Source of the DNA: Bolinopsis microptera
Taxonomy: Eukaryota > Ctenophora > Tentaculata > Lobata > Bolinopsidae
Length of the DNA: 60,000 nt
Direction of reading: 5' to 3'
Assembly: GCF_026151205.1 (NCBI RefSeq)
Contig: NC_087082.1
Location: 6,643,908-6,703,907 of the forward strand
Part shown: piece by piece, positions 22,279-33,400 of the stretch
Layout of the letters: each line of letters opens with the position of its first letter
Position numbering within the stretch: position 1 is the stretch's first letter
The notes under the pieces: model-generated
Told to the model about the DNA's origin: nothing
Databases searched by the model: none
The model's input: the letters and a program-made list of their open reading frames with translations, nothing else
Translations under genes and position numbers: made by a program

Positions 22279-22722
22279 TCAGGGTCAGGGTCAGGGTCAG
22301 GGTCAGGGTCAGGGTCAGGGTCAGGGTCAGGGTCAGGGTCAGGGTCAGGGTCAGGGTCAGGGTCAGGGTCAGGGTCAGGGTCAGGGTCAGGGTCAGGGTC
22401 AGGGTCAGGGTCAGGGTCAGGGTCAGGGTCAGGGTCAGGGTCAGGGTCAGGGTCAGGGTCAGGGTCAGGGTCAGGGTCAGGGTCAGGGTCAGGGTCAGGG
22501 TCAGGGTCAGGGTCAGGGTCAGGGTCAGGGTCAGGGTCAGGGTCAGGGTCAGGGTCAGGGTCAGGGTCAGGGTCAGGGTCAGGGTCAGGGTCAGGGTCAG
22601 GGTCAGGGTCAGGGTCAGGGTCAGGGTCAGGGTCAGGGTCAGGGTCAGGGTCAGGGTCAGGGTCAGGGTCAGGGTCAGGGTCAGGGTCAGGGTCAGGGTC
22701 AGGGTCAGGGTCAGGGTCAGGG
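22279..22722 (+). repeat. TCAGGG x 74 perfect hexamer array
   Basis: 444 bases, exactly 74 uninterrupted copies of TCAGGG, one base away from the TTAGGG telomere motif. The long Gly-Ser and Leu-Thr reading frames across it are artefacts of the repeat. It is bounded on both sides by the inverted GACAATTGACCCC repeats. Confidence 0.97.
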
Positions 22723-22742
22723 TTAATTGTATTAAATCATAT

Positions 22743-22851
22743 TGTCGGGGGGTCAATTGTCGGGGGGTCAATTGTCGGGGGGTCAATTGTCGGGGGGTCA
22801 ATTGTCGGGGGTCAATTGTCGGTTGGTCAATTGTCGGGGGGTCAATTGTCG
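22743..22851 (+). repeat. GGGGTCAATTGTCGG repeats
   Basis: Seven or so 15-17 base copies, inverted relative to 22029-22115. Together with the TCAGGG array they look like the subterminal repeats of a non-coding element. Confidence 0.85.
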
Positions 22852-22872
22852 CCCACCCGTGAGGTCTTTGCT

Positions 22873-23117
22873 CACAGGGAGACTAAAGTGCAAAGAAACT
22901 GCTGCTAACTGCTGTTAACTGCCGCTAACTGCCGCTAACCGCTGCTAACTGCTGCTAACTGCTGCTGTCGCCCGCACACCATTTGCAGCAGTTAGCAGCA
23001 GTTAGCAGCAGTTAGCAGCAGTTAGCAGCAGTCAGCAGCAGTCAGCAGCAGTTAGCAGCAGTCAGCAGCAGTCAGCAGCAGTTAGCAGCAGTTCTTTTGC
23101 ACTTTAGTCTCCCTGTG
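22873..23117. mobile_element. CTGCTG hairpin element with terminal inverted repeats
   Basis: Ends CACAGGGAGACTAAAGTGCA and its complement, at 22873 and 23117. Inside are CTGCTGCTAA-type decamers on the left and GCAGCAGTTA/GCAGCAGTCA on the right around a GC-rich loop. It has the same architecture as 1301-1549. The clear terminal inverted repeats support a MITE whose arms have grown by decamer duplication. Confidence 0.85.
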
Positions 23118-23119
23118 TA

Positions 23120-23530
23120 TAGACTATAGAGTCTATGTTGTTGTATAGTAATTAGCATGTTTTCAGTAGGTATTATCATACGATACAACAACGTATAGAA
23201 AATTGTGATGCTGAATTATAATTCTAAAATATTATCAATAGAGTCACTATTTCTTTTATTTTCTTACACCGCTTAGAAAATAGAATTATAACCTCCGCTC
23301 ACAACTTAGGCAGGACAATTATAGCCATATTATAACTGAAACCAGGGAACTCCCTCGGTGTTATCTGCCGAACTGGGCACGCGCGCTACAGCAGCAGTTA
23401 GCAGCAGTCAGCAGCACTTAGCAGCACTTAGCAGCAGTAAGCAGCAGTTTCTTTGCACTATAGTCCTCCAGGAGGACTCCTCCTGTGTACCGATTCCACT
23501 AACATTGTGAGACACGATTCGAAAGTACTT
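23120..23530 (+). repeat. Gene 2 far-upstream block, paralogous to 4700-5560
   Basis: Collinear with the block upstream of gene 1, but without the 353-bp insertion. A CTGCTG half-element (23388-23475) ending TTTCTTTGCACTATAGTCCTC interrupts it. Confidence 0.75.
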
Positions 23531-24681
23531 GTGCACGTACTAGGCCTATAGGACACCAGAAACTTGACCAACAATTTTTCATAAAAGAGCACACCAAACC
23601 TATATTCAAGCATAATGATAGTCTAGCTATACAAAATCTCTATACATACCACAGCTCTACAAGATAATGAAATTCCGTGCTCCAATATCCTTACATGAGG
23701 GTTACACATGTTCGTCAAGGAAACCCTGCCTTCTAATCTGTCAGGCAGACCCACCTGACAACTACACCACTAGATCAACCAAAATTTTTAACATTTTAAC
23801 CCCAAAGTTCAGAATGACTGACTTTACTACTTGTGTAATGTGCTTGCGAGGAAAGCTAAAACGTGCGCTATTAGCCAATCAACATAACCACGCCCTGCTT
23901 GATTGGACCATAAAAGATTTTGACTGCACAAATGTTATTTTCCAAACATTATAACTGGCTGGTCACACACATCTCAATTAAATTCCCTAGGCTACTGTTT
24001 TCCAAGTCTTGTCCTGTGAGTAAAGTATGTGTGAGAAAGTTTTAATAAAATAAATGTATATTTTTGAATTTTTTAAATTTAATCTGAGAATGAAGTTATA
24101 AAGAAATTTTTAATTAGCACTGTATAGTTTAAGATATTTATAGCTTATTATAACCATTGACACAAAGGCCATAATCTTTCGCTAGCTCTCCAATATCCAC
24201 CATGAAGCTGCATTTTATATCCTTGAACTACACAATATAAACTTAAGCATGTTTTAGTGTAGACTTTTTGTCACAGCAAGACTGCAACCTATAGTAACAA
24301 CTATTATAAACAGAACCCCTAATGTCTACTAAAAAATTTCTTCTAGTCCTAATATGAGCCTTGTCTCTAAAAACCTAACTGAACTAGCGTTTCGGTGTGT
24401 GCAAAAGCTTTCAGGCACGCGCATTCCTTGCCCCGTTAGTTACCTGTCCTTCCAAACCCAAACTAGCAGTCAAGGACAAAAAGTCATACACCAAATGGGC
24501 ATTATATTTTATGAATTGTTTTACATCTTTTTATTCTGTAAAATGTGCTAAAATTAAATTTCTTGTTTCATTGAATTTCTTGTTTCATTGAAAAAGATTA
24601 TTTCAGTACGTTGTTTTACAAACTGTGTCTACCGAACGTTTGTGATATACAGCTTAAGAAGGTCAATAACGGGCAAACCAT
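23531..24681. other. No gene supported
   Basis: Open frames at 23667-23954 (95 residues) and 24354-24591 lack homologues in the paralogous upstream region and any recognisable domain. An inverted pair of CCAAT boxes (AGCCAATCAAC and TTGATTGGAC, about 23874-23909) could be promoter-like, but nothing else supports it. Confidence 0.35.
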
Positions 24682-24712
24682 GGGGCCTCTAATCTGATCC
24701 AATCCCTAACCC

Positions 24713-25720
24713 TGATCCAAACCCTAACCCTAACCCTAACCCTAACCCTAACCCTAACCGTAACCCAAACCCTAACCCTAACCTTAACCTTAACCCTAAC
24801 CCTAACCCTAACCCTAACCCTAATCCTAACCCTAACCCTAACCCTAACCCTAACCCTAACCCTAACCCTAACCCTAACCCTAACCCTAACCCTAACCCTA
24901 ACCCTAACCCTAACCCTAACCCTAACCCTAACCCTAACCCTAACCCTAACCCTAACCCTAACCCTAACCCTAACCCTAACCCTAACCCTAACCCTAACCC
25001 TAACCCTAACCCTAACCCTAACCCTAACCCTAACCCTAACCCTAACCCTAACCCTAACCCTAACCCTAACCCTAACCCTAACCCTAACCCTAACCCTAAC
25101 CCTAACCCTAACCCTAACCCTAACCCTAACCCTAACCCTAACCCTAACCCTAACCCTAACCCTAACCCTAACCCTAACCCTAACCCTAACCCTAACCCTA
25201 ACCCTAACCCTAACCCTAACCCTAACCCTAACCCTAACCCTAACCCTAACCCTAACCCTAACCCTAACCCTAACCCTAACCCTAACCCTAACCCTAACCC
25301 TAACCCTAACCCTAACCCTAACCCTAACCCTAACCCTAACCCTAACCCTAACCCTAACCCTAACCCTAACCCTAACCCTAACCCTAACCCTAACCCTAAC
25401 CCTAACCCTAACCCTAACCCTAACCCTAACCCTAACCCTAACCCTAACCCTAACCCTAACCCTAACCCTAACCCTAACCCTAACCCTAACCCTAACCCTA
25501 ACCCTAACCCTAACCCTAACCCTAACCCTAACCCTAACCCTAACCCTAACCCTAACCCTAACCCTAACCCTAACCCTAACCCTAACCCTAACCCTAACCC
25601 TAACCCTAACCCTAACCCTAACCCTAACCCTAACCCTAACCCTAACCCTAACCCTAACCCTTTAACCCTAACTCAACCCTAACTCAACCCTAACCCTAAC
25701 TCAATCCCTAACTGAAGCAT
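24713..25720 (-). repeat. CCCTAA (TTAGGG) telomere-type array
   Basis: Perfect CCCTAA repeats run from about 24825 to 25661 (close to 139 copies), with variant copies at both ends (CCTTAA, CCGTAA, ACTCAACCCT). The flanks TCTAATCTGATCC and AGCATATGCT recur around a very short version at 59570-59640. The array is therefore part of a dispersed element, not a raw chromosome end. Confidence 0.95.
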
Positions 25721-26494
25721 ATGCTAAAACCCTTACCTTAAGGAGAAATTCGACCAACTTCCTTGGCCTTATAGTTATATGGTCACATAACATGATCAAG
25801 ACAGTTTTTCGCCGATATCTCGTCAGGGGAGCATTTTAACCCTATGGCTATACTATGTCATGAAGGGTGATTGTTGAACTTCAGATTATTGTTGAACTTC
25901 TCTGGCTCTTTTGAACAAATTGAAACAAGAATTGGTAGAATAACTCTCGAATGGAAGTGTCTAAAAATGAAGAAAGAACAGCTATTTATATTGATATCTG
26001 GCATCACGAGAAAGGGGTTAAGGTCACGTGATGTTATGTATTTGAAGGCTGCCATGGAAACTAGCTAAAGAAGCCAGTTTAATTGTGTTTGCCAGCGAAT
26101 TTTTATCAGAGCTAAATCATTTATGTGCTGGCAGCCAATGGGCTTATGACTGAACTATCACGTGAGTAGGGTCTGACCAATACTCGTACAGTTGTGATGG
26201 AACTAGCAAATGCGTGGGAGGCCAACTTAATTAGGATAAGTTTGGGCAGCTTTATATTAGGACTATTCCAGAACTTTCTGGAACAATCCAATAATGAACT
26301 GGATCATTATACTTAACATGATTCGGAATCAGCGTTCAAAAAAACATCCATCCTAGTTGGTTTCATGGGGCCCTTTTAGAAAACTCTCGAAGATCGAATG
26401 TTGAGTGATTTAGCACGCTCGAAGGACAATAGTGGGCAAACCAGGAGGCGCCTTTGGTCTCCATCTCCTGGTACTGCAGTTATTAAACAACGTA

Positions 26495-26500
<6 letters not shown>
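25721..26500. other. Repeat flank containing the TTAA empty site
   Basis: About 25815-25875 and 26317-26342 match, inverted, the two sides of the palindromic element's insertion site near 20325-20370 and 21780-21805. A TA run lies at 26494-26522. The overlapping 65-residue frames at 25858-26068 are not supported as genes. Confidence 0.55.
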
Positions 26501-26526
<26 letters not shown>

Positions 26527-26559
26527 TAAACACATACTGGGCACTCTATCGTGTTATGT

Positions 26560-27380
26560 TCATTAGACATATACCGCATAAATACAAAGAAGAATTGGGT
26601 GTTTTATACAATCATATAGTTATACACCCATTCGGTGTGGGAATACGGGAAAGCTCATCATGTTGATGAATCTTTCAATCTTAGGCATCATGAAGAAGAG
26701 TCTGTTTAGAGTTTGCTGCGAGCAGTTTACAGCTTCAGCTTAACACTAATTAGTTAGTCAGTACACGCTCAATCATCCAGGCAACAAGTTGTAACTTTAA
26801 AAGTTACAACTTTTTGATCATCCTTTGCATTTTGTTATATTTTGTCCTTTTTAATTCAATTTCTAACTCTTGTGCTGCAGGAATCATTGCTTAATGTACA
26901 AGATTTCTTTGCGTATTTTTCCGATATCATTGAACATTATACAGGTGACCAGAAACCTATTTTTGTAATAATATCATACTCATAGTAATGTCGTGATTTT
27001 TTATATTTTCGAAAATACGTTTTCCGATTACAAAAAATAAAATTTACGCTGTGAAAATACTAATATACGGAGAATAGAAGTATCTTAATTCATAGAATAC
27101 CGCGCCCGACTTCAAGTTCACTAGTTGCGTGACCGATTTGCTTTTGATAAAGGCCATGCCTTAGGGACGGCTAATCAGTTTAAAATTTGTAATGCCCGAA
27201 TCAGCGGAATTCTGTTAAAATACTTATCAGAGGAGTAACGATAGACTAGTCTTAGTGAGCCGAGCTTTGAAACATGTGTTGGCGTGAAAACGGCGTCAAA
27301 TAAATTTCAAAAATGAGAACCATACGAGTAAATTTAACTTGCTCGAGCAAATAATGACTTAGACATGTAATTCAGCAGTC
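26560..27380 (+). promoter_or_regulatory. Conserved upstream region of gene 2
   Basis: Aligns with 5840-6651 upstream of gene 1, with small gaps. The block closest to the ATG (CAAATAATGACTTAGACATG, then TAATTCAGCAGTC) is the best candidate for shared core-promoter or leader sequence. Confidence 0.5.
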
Positions 27381-27452
27381 ATGGCTGTAACGAGAGTAAT
27401 GCTTTTCACTTTATTTGTGGCCCTGTTTGCTCCCGGCACAGCCAACAGTGAG
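27381..27452 (+). CDS. Gene 2 exon 1: signal peptide
   Basis: Twenty-four codons, MAVTRVMLFTLFVALFAPGT followed by ANSE. The donor is GAG|GTAGGAG, phase 0. It differs from gene 1 exon 1 by a few residues in the hydrophobic core only. Confidence 0.78.
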
Positions 27453-30400
27453 GTAGGAGTTTAAACCAGTTTATGATTTTATTTCAACCAAAAAAATCGA
27501 AAACAGATCAGTGATATCAACTTTATTTTTTAATTCATTATCGGTATCGGTATCTTTGTTATTTCAGAATTATAATTTATGATAATTGCTTTAAAGTTTT
27601 TAATCTCATCTGGAGTTTCTTTTAGAAATTAGTCACGATTTTTTTAAATACGCACATCCCGAATCCGACATACCTTGGCATAATGATGATCGTTGATTTT
27701 TTTCAGACGGAAGTAGCAGACTCCAAAAACGTAGCAAAAGCAGAACTAGTAAAGAAAGAGGTAAGAGTTTCAAATTAAAATCAACTTTATCATTTAAATC
27801 AGCTTATGATTTTATTTTGCCCAACAACAAAATTACCAATTTAGTGATATTAATTTAATTTTTCTAAATTATAATTGTTACTCGCGTGTAACCACATAAG
27901 GGCGTGGTAACATAACTCATTAACCCTAAGTGTAAGGACTTTGAATCCATGTTCTACCCCTCTAAATGTGATGATTCTGACCATTTTCTCATTTTCATAT
28001 CCAAGTTGATCTCCTTTCTCCAATCAGAACTGGGGATATGTGGGTTTAGATATCGCAAAAGCGTTAAAAAAGGGCGTGGTACCCATTTTGTATCGCTAGT
28101 CCCAGTCCTCAGGCGCAAATTTGGGATTTCTGTATCTCGGCTTCTAAAGCCAAAGGACTTAGAGACTTGGTTATTTCCCCTACTCTTTGCGAAGGCAAAA
28201 AGATCGCAGGGAATAAGTAATCGGGTTTGGATATATGAGGTGGCCTGATGGACCTGCGGTGATGACACAAGTCTGCTCCTTCGCGGCGAAATTATTGTTG
28301 ACTTAATATAACTGCAATAGCCTTATTTATATACAAGTTATGCAATATAATGTCTCAAGTGCCTAGGTTTTAAGGAATTCATGATTAACTGTTTTTTGGC
28401 TCATCGCAGCCTGAATTTCCGGATTACTTTTATATCTCGAGCTAGATAGGTCGTAGAAACTTTTCTGATATTGAAAAGTATTCGCAATGAGCATACTTAT
28501 GTTAGACTTATGAATCATTATATTATGCTCATTGCTCTAAGATATTGGCAAAAATCAGTAATTTTGGCTACACGAAATACAAATTTGGTAATTTGTTTTG
28601 TCTTTTTGTTGCAAATTTTCACGTTACAATTTTCAAAATGCGGTTTGTGGCTATCGATAGGGCTTTATAGGCCATTGTATGGTTTTGGTACAATCCTTCA
28701 GCACCTGACATAGGCAATAGTGGTCACAAACCTTGAAATTTCAGGAACTGGGCAGTAGCCGAGTTAAATATTTGATAATTAATTGGACTCTTATAACTCT
28801 TTATAACTCACATATATCTTTTCAACGGTTAGTTAGACATCTTAAAACAGTATTAAACGTGGAGTAAAACATCTGATCCATTTGTAGCTCAGGTGATGTG
28901 CCCCAGAACTTCACGCCTGTGTGACAGTGGGCCTTATTGATCATGAGCCGCAAATCACAATAACTTTGGGCCTCAGAGACAAGGTCATTCGTACTCTTGC
29001 CTTAAATTGTCTCTTCGTTAGTATCATCGATCAGGTTTCTAACTTCTATATCATCTGCCTGTCCAGTGTCCATCCGTCTATTTGAGATTCATTATTACTT
29101 TAAGTTCAGTCATTTCGCATCTTTTTTCATTCAAACCACGAATTTTAGTTGTCGAACTTTAGTACGTAAATCGTCCGATAGTTAGTGAGAAGAGAAGCAA
29201 TTGGTTTACAATAGCTCAAAGCTATCAAAATAAGCCCGAAGTGATTCGACTTCGAATGAAATCTACTGGAAATCCATTCTTCACGGCCGTGAATCAAGAT
29301 AGGATTTCCATCGTGGGAATAGCTACCAGAGGTATGGAACTATGATCATTATGAAGTTATGAGAAACCCCGGCACCGGGCATATCCGGCGGTTTTTAATT
29401 TACGAGCCGACTAGCTCTTAGGCAGCTATTGACAGCCTGACAGGGCGGCTCACTCAAATTTGAACGGTTAATTAGGGTTTTTATAATGTATTAACCAGAT
29501 TCATTATAAATAACATTTATGTCATGATAATCAATATGCCCATCATCAGCTGGTAAGGATAGTGTGTAATAAATATGCAATAAATTGTAGATGTGCCGAC
29601 TAGCTCTATGAGGCTGGTCAACAAACCAGCAGGACAATAAGAAAATGTAAAACATGCCCCGTCAATAGGTCTCAGCGAACCTTAACATTAGTTGAAATAT
29701 TCTCCTTAGCAGCGCGAGGCTATTGTTAACAAAAAAAGCTTACAGTTGTGTATAACCGAATAACTTGATGAACGTGTGTATAATAAACGCTTCAAACCAC
29801 TTTATATTTGCCGTACGGATGCTAATTATGGATCGCTTCCCCCTGGTTTAAAGTCCTGACTGAAGATTGATTAAAAATGGAATTGTCAACTAAGACGATA
29901 AATGGGGAAGGAATTTAAACAGGCAACTAAGAATTTTCTTCACGGGTCATGTGCTGACTATGCACCCTGTTAAAGTTCACGTGCACCCTCTCAGTTTCTC
30001 ATTGATTTCAAATCCAATTAATGATAATTGCTTCATTTTTATGTCATTTTGTAACTATATAATGATGATGTTACAATGTAACGTAGCATAGGAGCATAAT
30101 TCAAGTATACAGAGTGCATACAAATATTACTTCAATTATATTGCAAAATTTATCGCCGATAACCGATATTATCGCGATAATTTTTTTCAAAATTATCGAT
30201 TATCACGATAACAAATTTTGTACCGATAATGGCAACACTAGTTCCTTTTTCAGCAGTCTTCCCTATCATACTGGAAGAACTAGAATGAACACCGATGCAA
30301 CATTAAGACAACAATAAGACAACAATAAGACAACATTAAGACAACATTAAGACAACAATAAGACAACATTAAGACAACATTAACTCAACAAACACCAATA

Positions 30401-33400
30401 AGACAACAAACGATAAGACAACATTAAAGCAACAAATTCGTGGCATAACAATAGATTCACCTCCATTATCTCTGAATATTATCTTGAACCTGGGCTCTAC
30501 AGGTTATCGAATGTCCACCAACCTCGTGCCCCAATTATTGTCAGCCACAGGACCTCTGGCACCTGCAACTTTGGGTCTCAGAACTTCGGGAATATCTGTC
30601 CCTCAGTGATTCTGTTCCCCACATAATTCTAATTTATGAATTAATGTAAATTGTAAATGCTGAGATGGACATTCGATAACCTGTAAAGCTAAGGTTCAAG
30701 ATAATATTTAGAGATAAAGGAAGTGAATCTGTTGTTATGCCAGTATGATAGGGAAAACTACTGAAAAGGGAACTAAAAAATGAGCTAAGTTAAGCAAAAA
30801 TCAGCATTACCCCAGCATCTGCAAAACTTATGTACTTCAATATTAGTAGTTGCCTCTGAGACCCAAAGCTCCTGATCGATAATGCAGCTACTGTCACTCA
30901 TGTGCGAGGTTTAGGGGCACATCACCTGAGTGTTAAATCATTGGGGCACGAGGTTGGTGGATTAAGTGCTCTGGGGGCCAATACTTTGGAGCAGTAGGGC
31001 TGCAATTGTGGCGTAAGGGATTCAGTTGCTGCATGACGGTTACCAAACTTTTAAAACTTACAAACTTGCTTGCTGAACTCAATTACCTTTATAAAGTTAT
31101 AAGTAGCAAAAACCAGATATTGCTCAATCTAGAGATATTGACTTTATAGCTGGACTGAAGTCCCTCATTACGCCTACAGTTGAACAGAAGCGAATTGAAC
31201 TTGAAGAAATAATGAATCTCAAAGAGATGGATGGACACTGGACAGGCAGATGATATAGAAGTTAGAAACCTGATTGATGATACTAACGAAGAGACAATTT
31301 AAGCCAAGAGTACAAATGCCCTTGTCTCTGAGGCCCAAAGTCATTGTGATTTGCGGCCTATGATCGATAAAGCCCACTGTCACTCAGGTGTGAGGTTCTG
31401 GGGCACATCACCTGAGCTTCAAATGGCTCAGAAGTTTTACTCCACGTTCAATACTGATTTTATTTGTTTAACTAACCGTTGAAAAGATACATGTGAGTCA
31501 AGAGTCCAATTAATTATCAAATATTTATCTCGGCCACTGCCCAGTTCATGAGTCCTGACATTTCAAGGTTTGTGACCCCCATTGCCTATGTCAGGTGCTG
31601 AAGGATTGTATCATTATCAAAACCATACAATGGCATATAAAGCCCTATTGATAGCCACAAACCGCATCTTGAAAATTGTAACGTGAAAATTAGCAACAAA
31701 AAGACAAAACAAATTACTAAATTTGTATTGCGTGTAGCCAAAATTACCGATTTTTGCCAATATCTCTACAAATAAAACAGTTTTCGTGAATATCTTAAAA
31801 CCTAGACACCTGAGACCTTATATTGCTTCATAAGGCTATTGCGGTTATTTTGAGTCAAAAATCTATCGTTGTCCTGAAACAAACCATATGATAAGATGAT
31901 AGACCGGAATGGTGGCAAAATTTGGGACACAAGAAAACATTATTTAGTACTCATTAACAATAAAGGCTTGCAATTTTAACGATGATTCTTTCTTTTCTCC
32001 AAGCTCGATTGAATACTAAACATTTACCATCTACTATTTTAGTCAGATTCAAGTCCATTTGGAACGACAATTAACAGGTTATCGATTGGGCAAGTAACAA
32101 ATTACAACTACGCCGGGGAAGCCAGCCTCCAAAAAAAGGAGCCTTCAGGAAAACAGGCGTTACAGTTAAAGAAAAAAGAAGAGGTTAGCATTACAACTTT
32201 TGCATGACATACCTTATATAATATGTAGTCTATATATCATAGGCGCCGTGAGACGTGAGTGGCACACAATCGTGGCACACAATTTGTTTCCTTCGATTTT
32301 GATAAATTTGGCAACCAAAAGTTGTCTAAAAATGTGAATAAAATAATTTCACCATACGAAGTTTGTTTGGGGACCGGTTTTTGGTACACCGGCCAATGTT
32401 TACAAAATCATATGATACATAACAATATAATTGTATTTAATATACGTGAATATTAGAATAGAAATGAAATCTTAAATTTCTATTTATTCCCTGAAATTGT
32501 TACTAAGTTCAAAATAAATGTATATGATGAAGTCTACTATAAGAATTTATATGAAAGTCAGACCTGCTTCGCGAAAACTAACAGTTCTGTGTGCTAACAG
32601 ATCCCGACTGATACTAATTTACATTAACTAACTAAGTAACTAATACTCTTAACTATCTAAAAACCAACTAGCTAGCGTGTGTGCTCGTAGAGCAGCTTAA
32701 ATAATAAAATATGAGCCACAGTTCATGCTGCCTAAATCTCCTCACAAAATACTGCATCGTAAAAAAACTCGTTAAAAACGGTTTATAGAATACAACGGCC
32801 ACCACTTACACCAAATTAAAATACATACTATGTAAAAACTACACTGTATCACCACGTAGATAACGAAAGTGAACATAACATACTAAAGTTCATAAATTCT
32901 GATAACAAGTCAGTGTACTTGTTGATAAGGCTCTAGCTCTCACTAACACAATTAACTTTATTGTCTCTGATAAAATAACGCTTGCTATTGTCCTGCTTTA
33001 TTAGTTCTTTCATCTGTTTGACAAGTCCACTGTGTAGTATTCTCTGTTCCCTTGTCCTATCCGGTGCAAGATAAACTGACTTAAAATCATCATTTGTTTT
33101 AAGTTTGTGTGCATTCCTTAGTATAATGTCCACATCGCTAGAGCTTTGTAACTGAACTTTGACTGGTCGCGTTTTCTCAGGAACTTTCTTCCCAATCCTG
33201 CATATCTCATCCGTGTCAGGAAAATGACAGCCGGCCTCAGCAAAAACTGACTTGAAAAAGTCCGGGAGAGGGTCCATCTCTAATACGTCCTCCCACTCCC
33301 CTTCTTCCGTCTCCTTCAAACCGTAGATAATCAAGTTTCTCGATCTTTCTTCTTCTTTATTCACTGATCGCACGGCTTCTTTCACAGTTTTTGTTGTCAG

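Larger units (their letters stand above)
28312..31841. repeat. Nested foldback: long outer inverted repeat
   Basis: The outer arms are about 28312-29120 and 31181-31841. Shared landmarks are GCAATAGCCTTAT, GATGTGCCCCAGAACTTCA, GATGATACTAACGAAGAGAC and CTGGACAGGCAGATGATATA in opposite orientation. The arms have diverged and carry small gaps. The roughly 2 kb spacer holds a second inverted set (30240-30560 with 30660-30962) and an 11-base minisatellite. No transposase is visible. The structure resembles a foldback transposon with another inverted element inside it. Confidence 0.75.

Noticed and set aside
22117-22908. 263-residue Gly-Ser protein and 184-residue Leu-Thr protein on the other strand
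   Set aside because: Both are translations of the TCAGGG hexamer array; any frame through it is open.
23667-24591. 95-residue and two overlapping 65-residue frames upstream of gene 2
   Set aside because: No homologue in the matching region of gene 1, no recognisable domain, and codon content typical of random AT-rich DNA.
24713-25720. True chromosome end
   Set aside because: Unique sequence continues on both sides and the same flanks occur around a short version at 59565.
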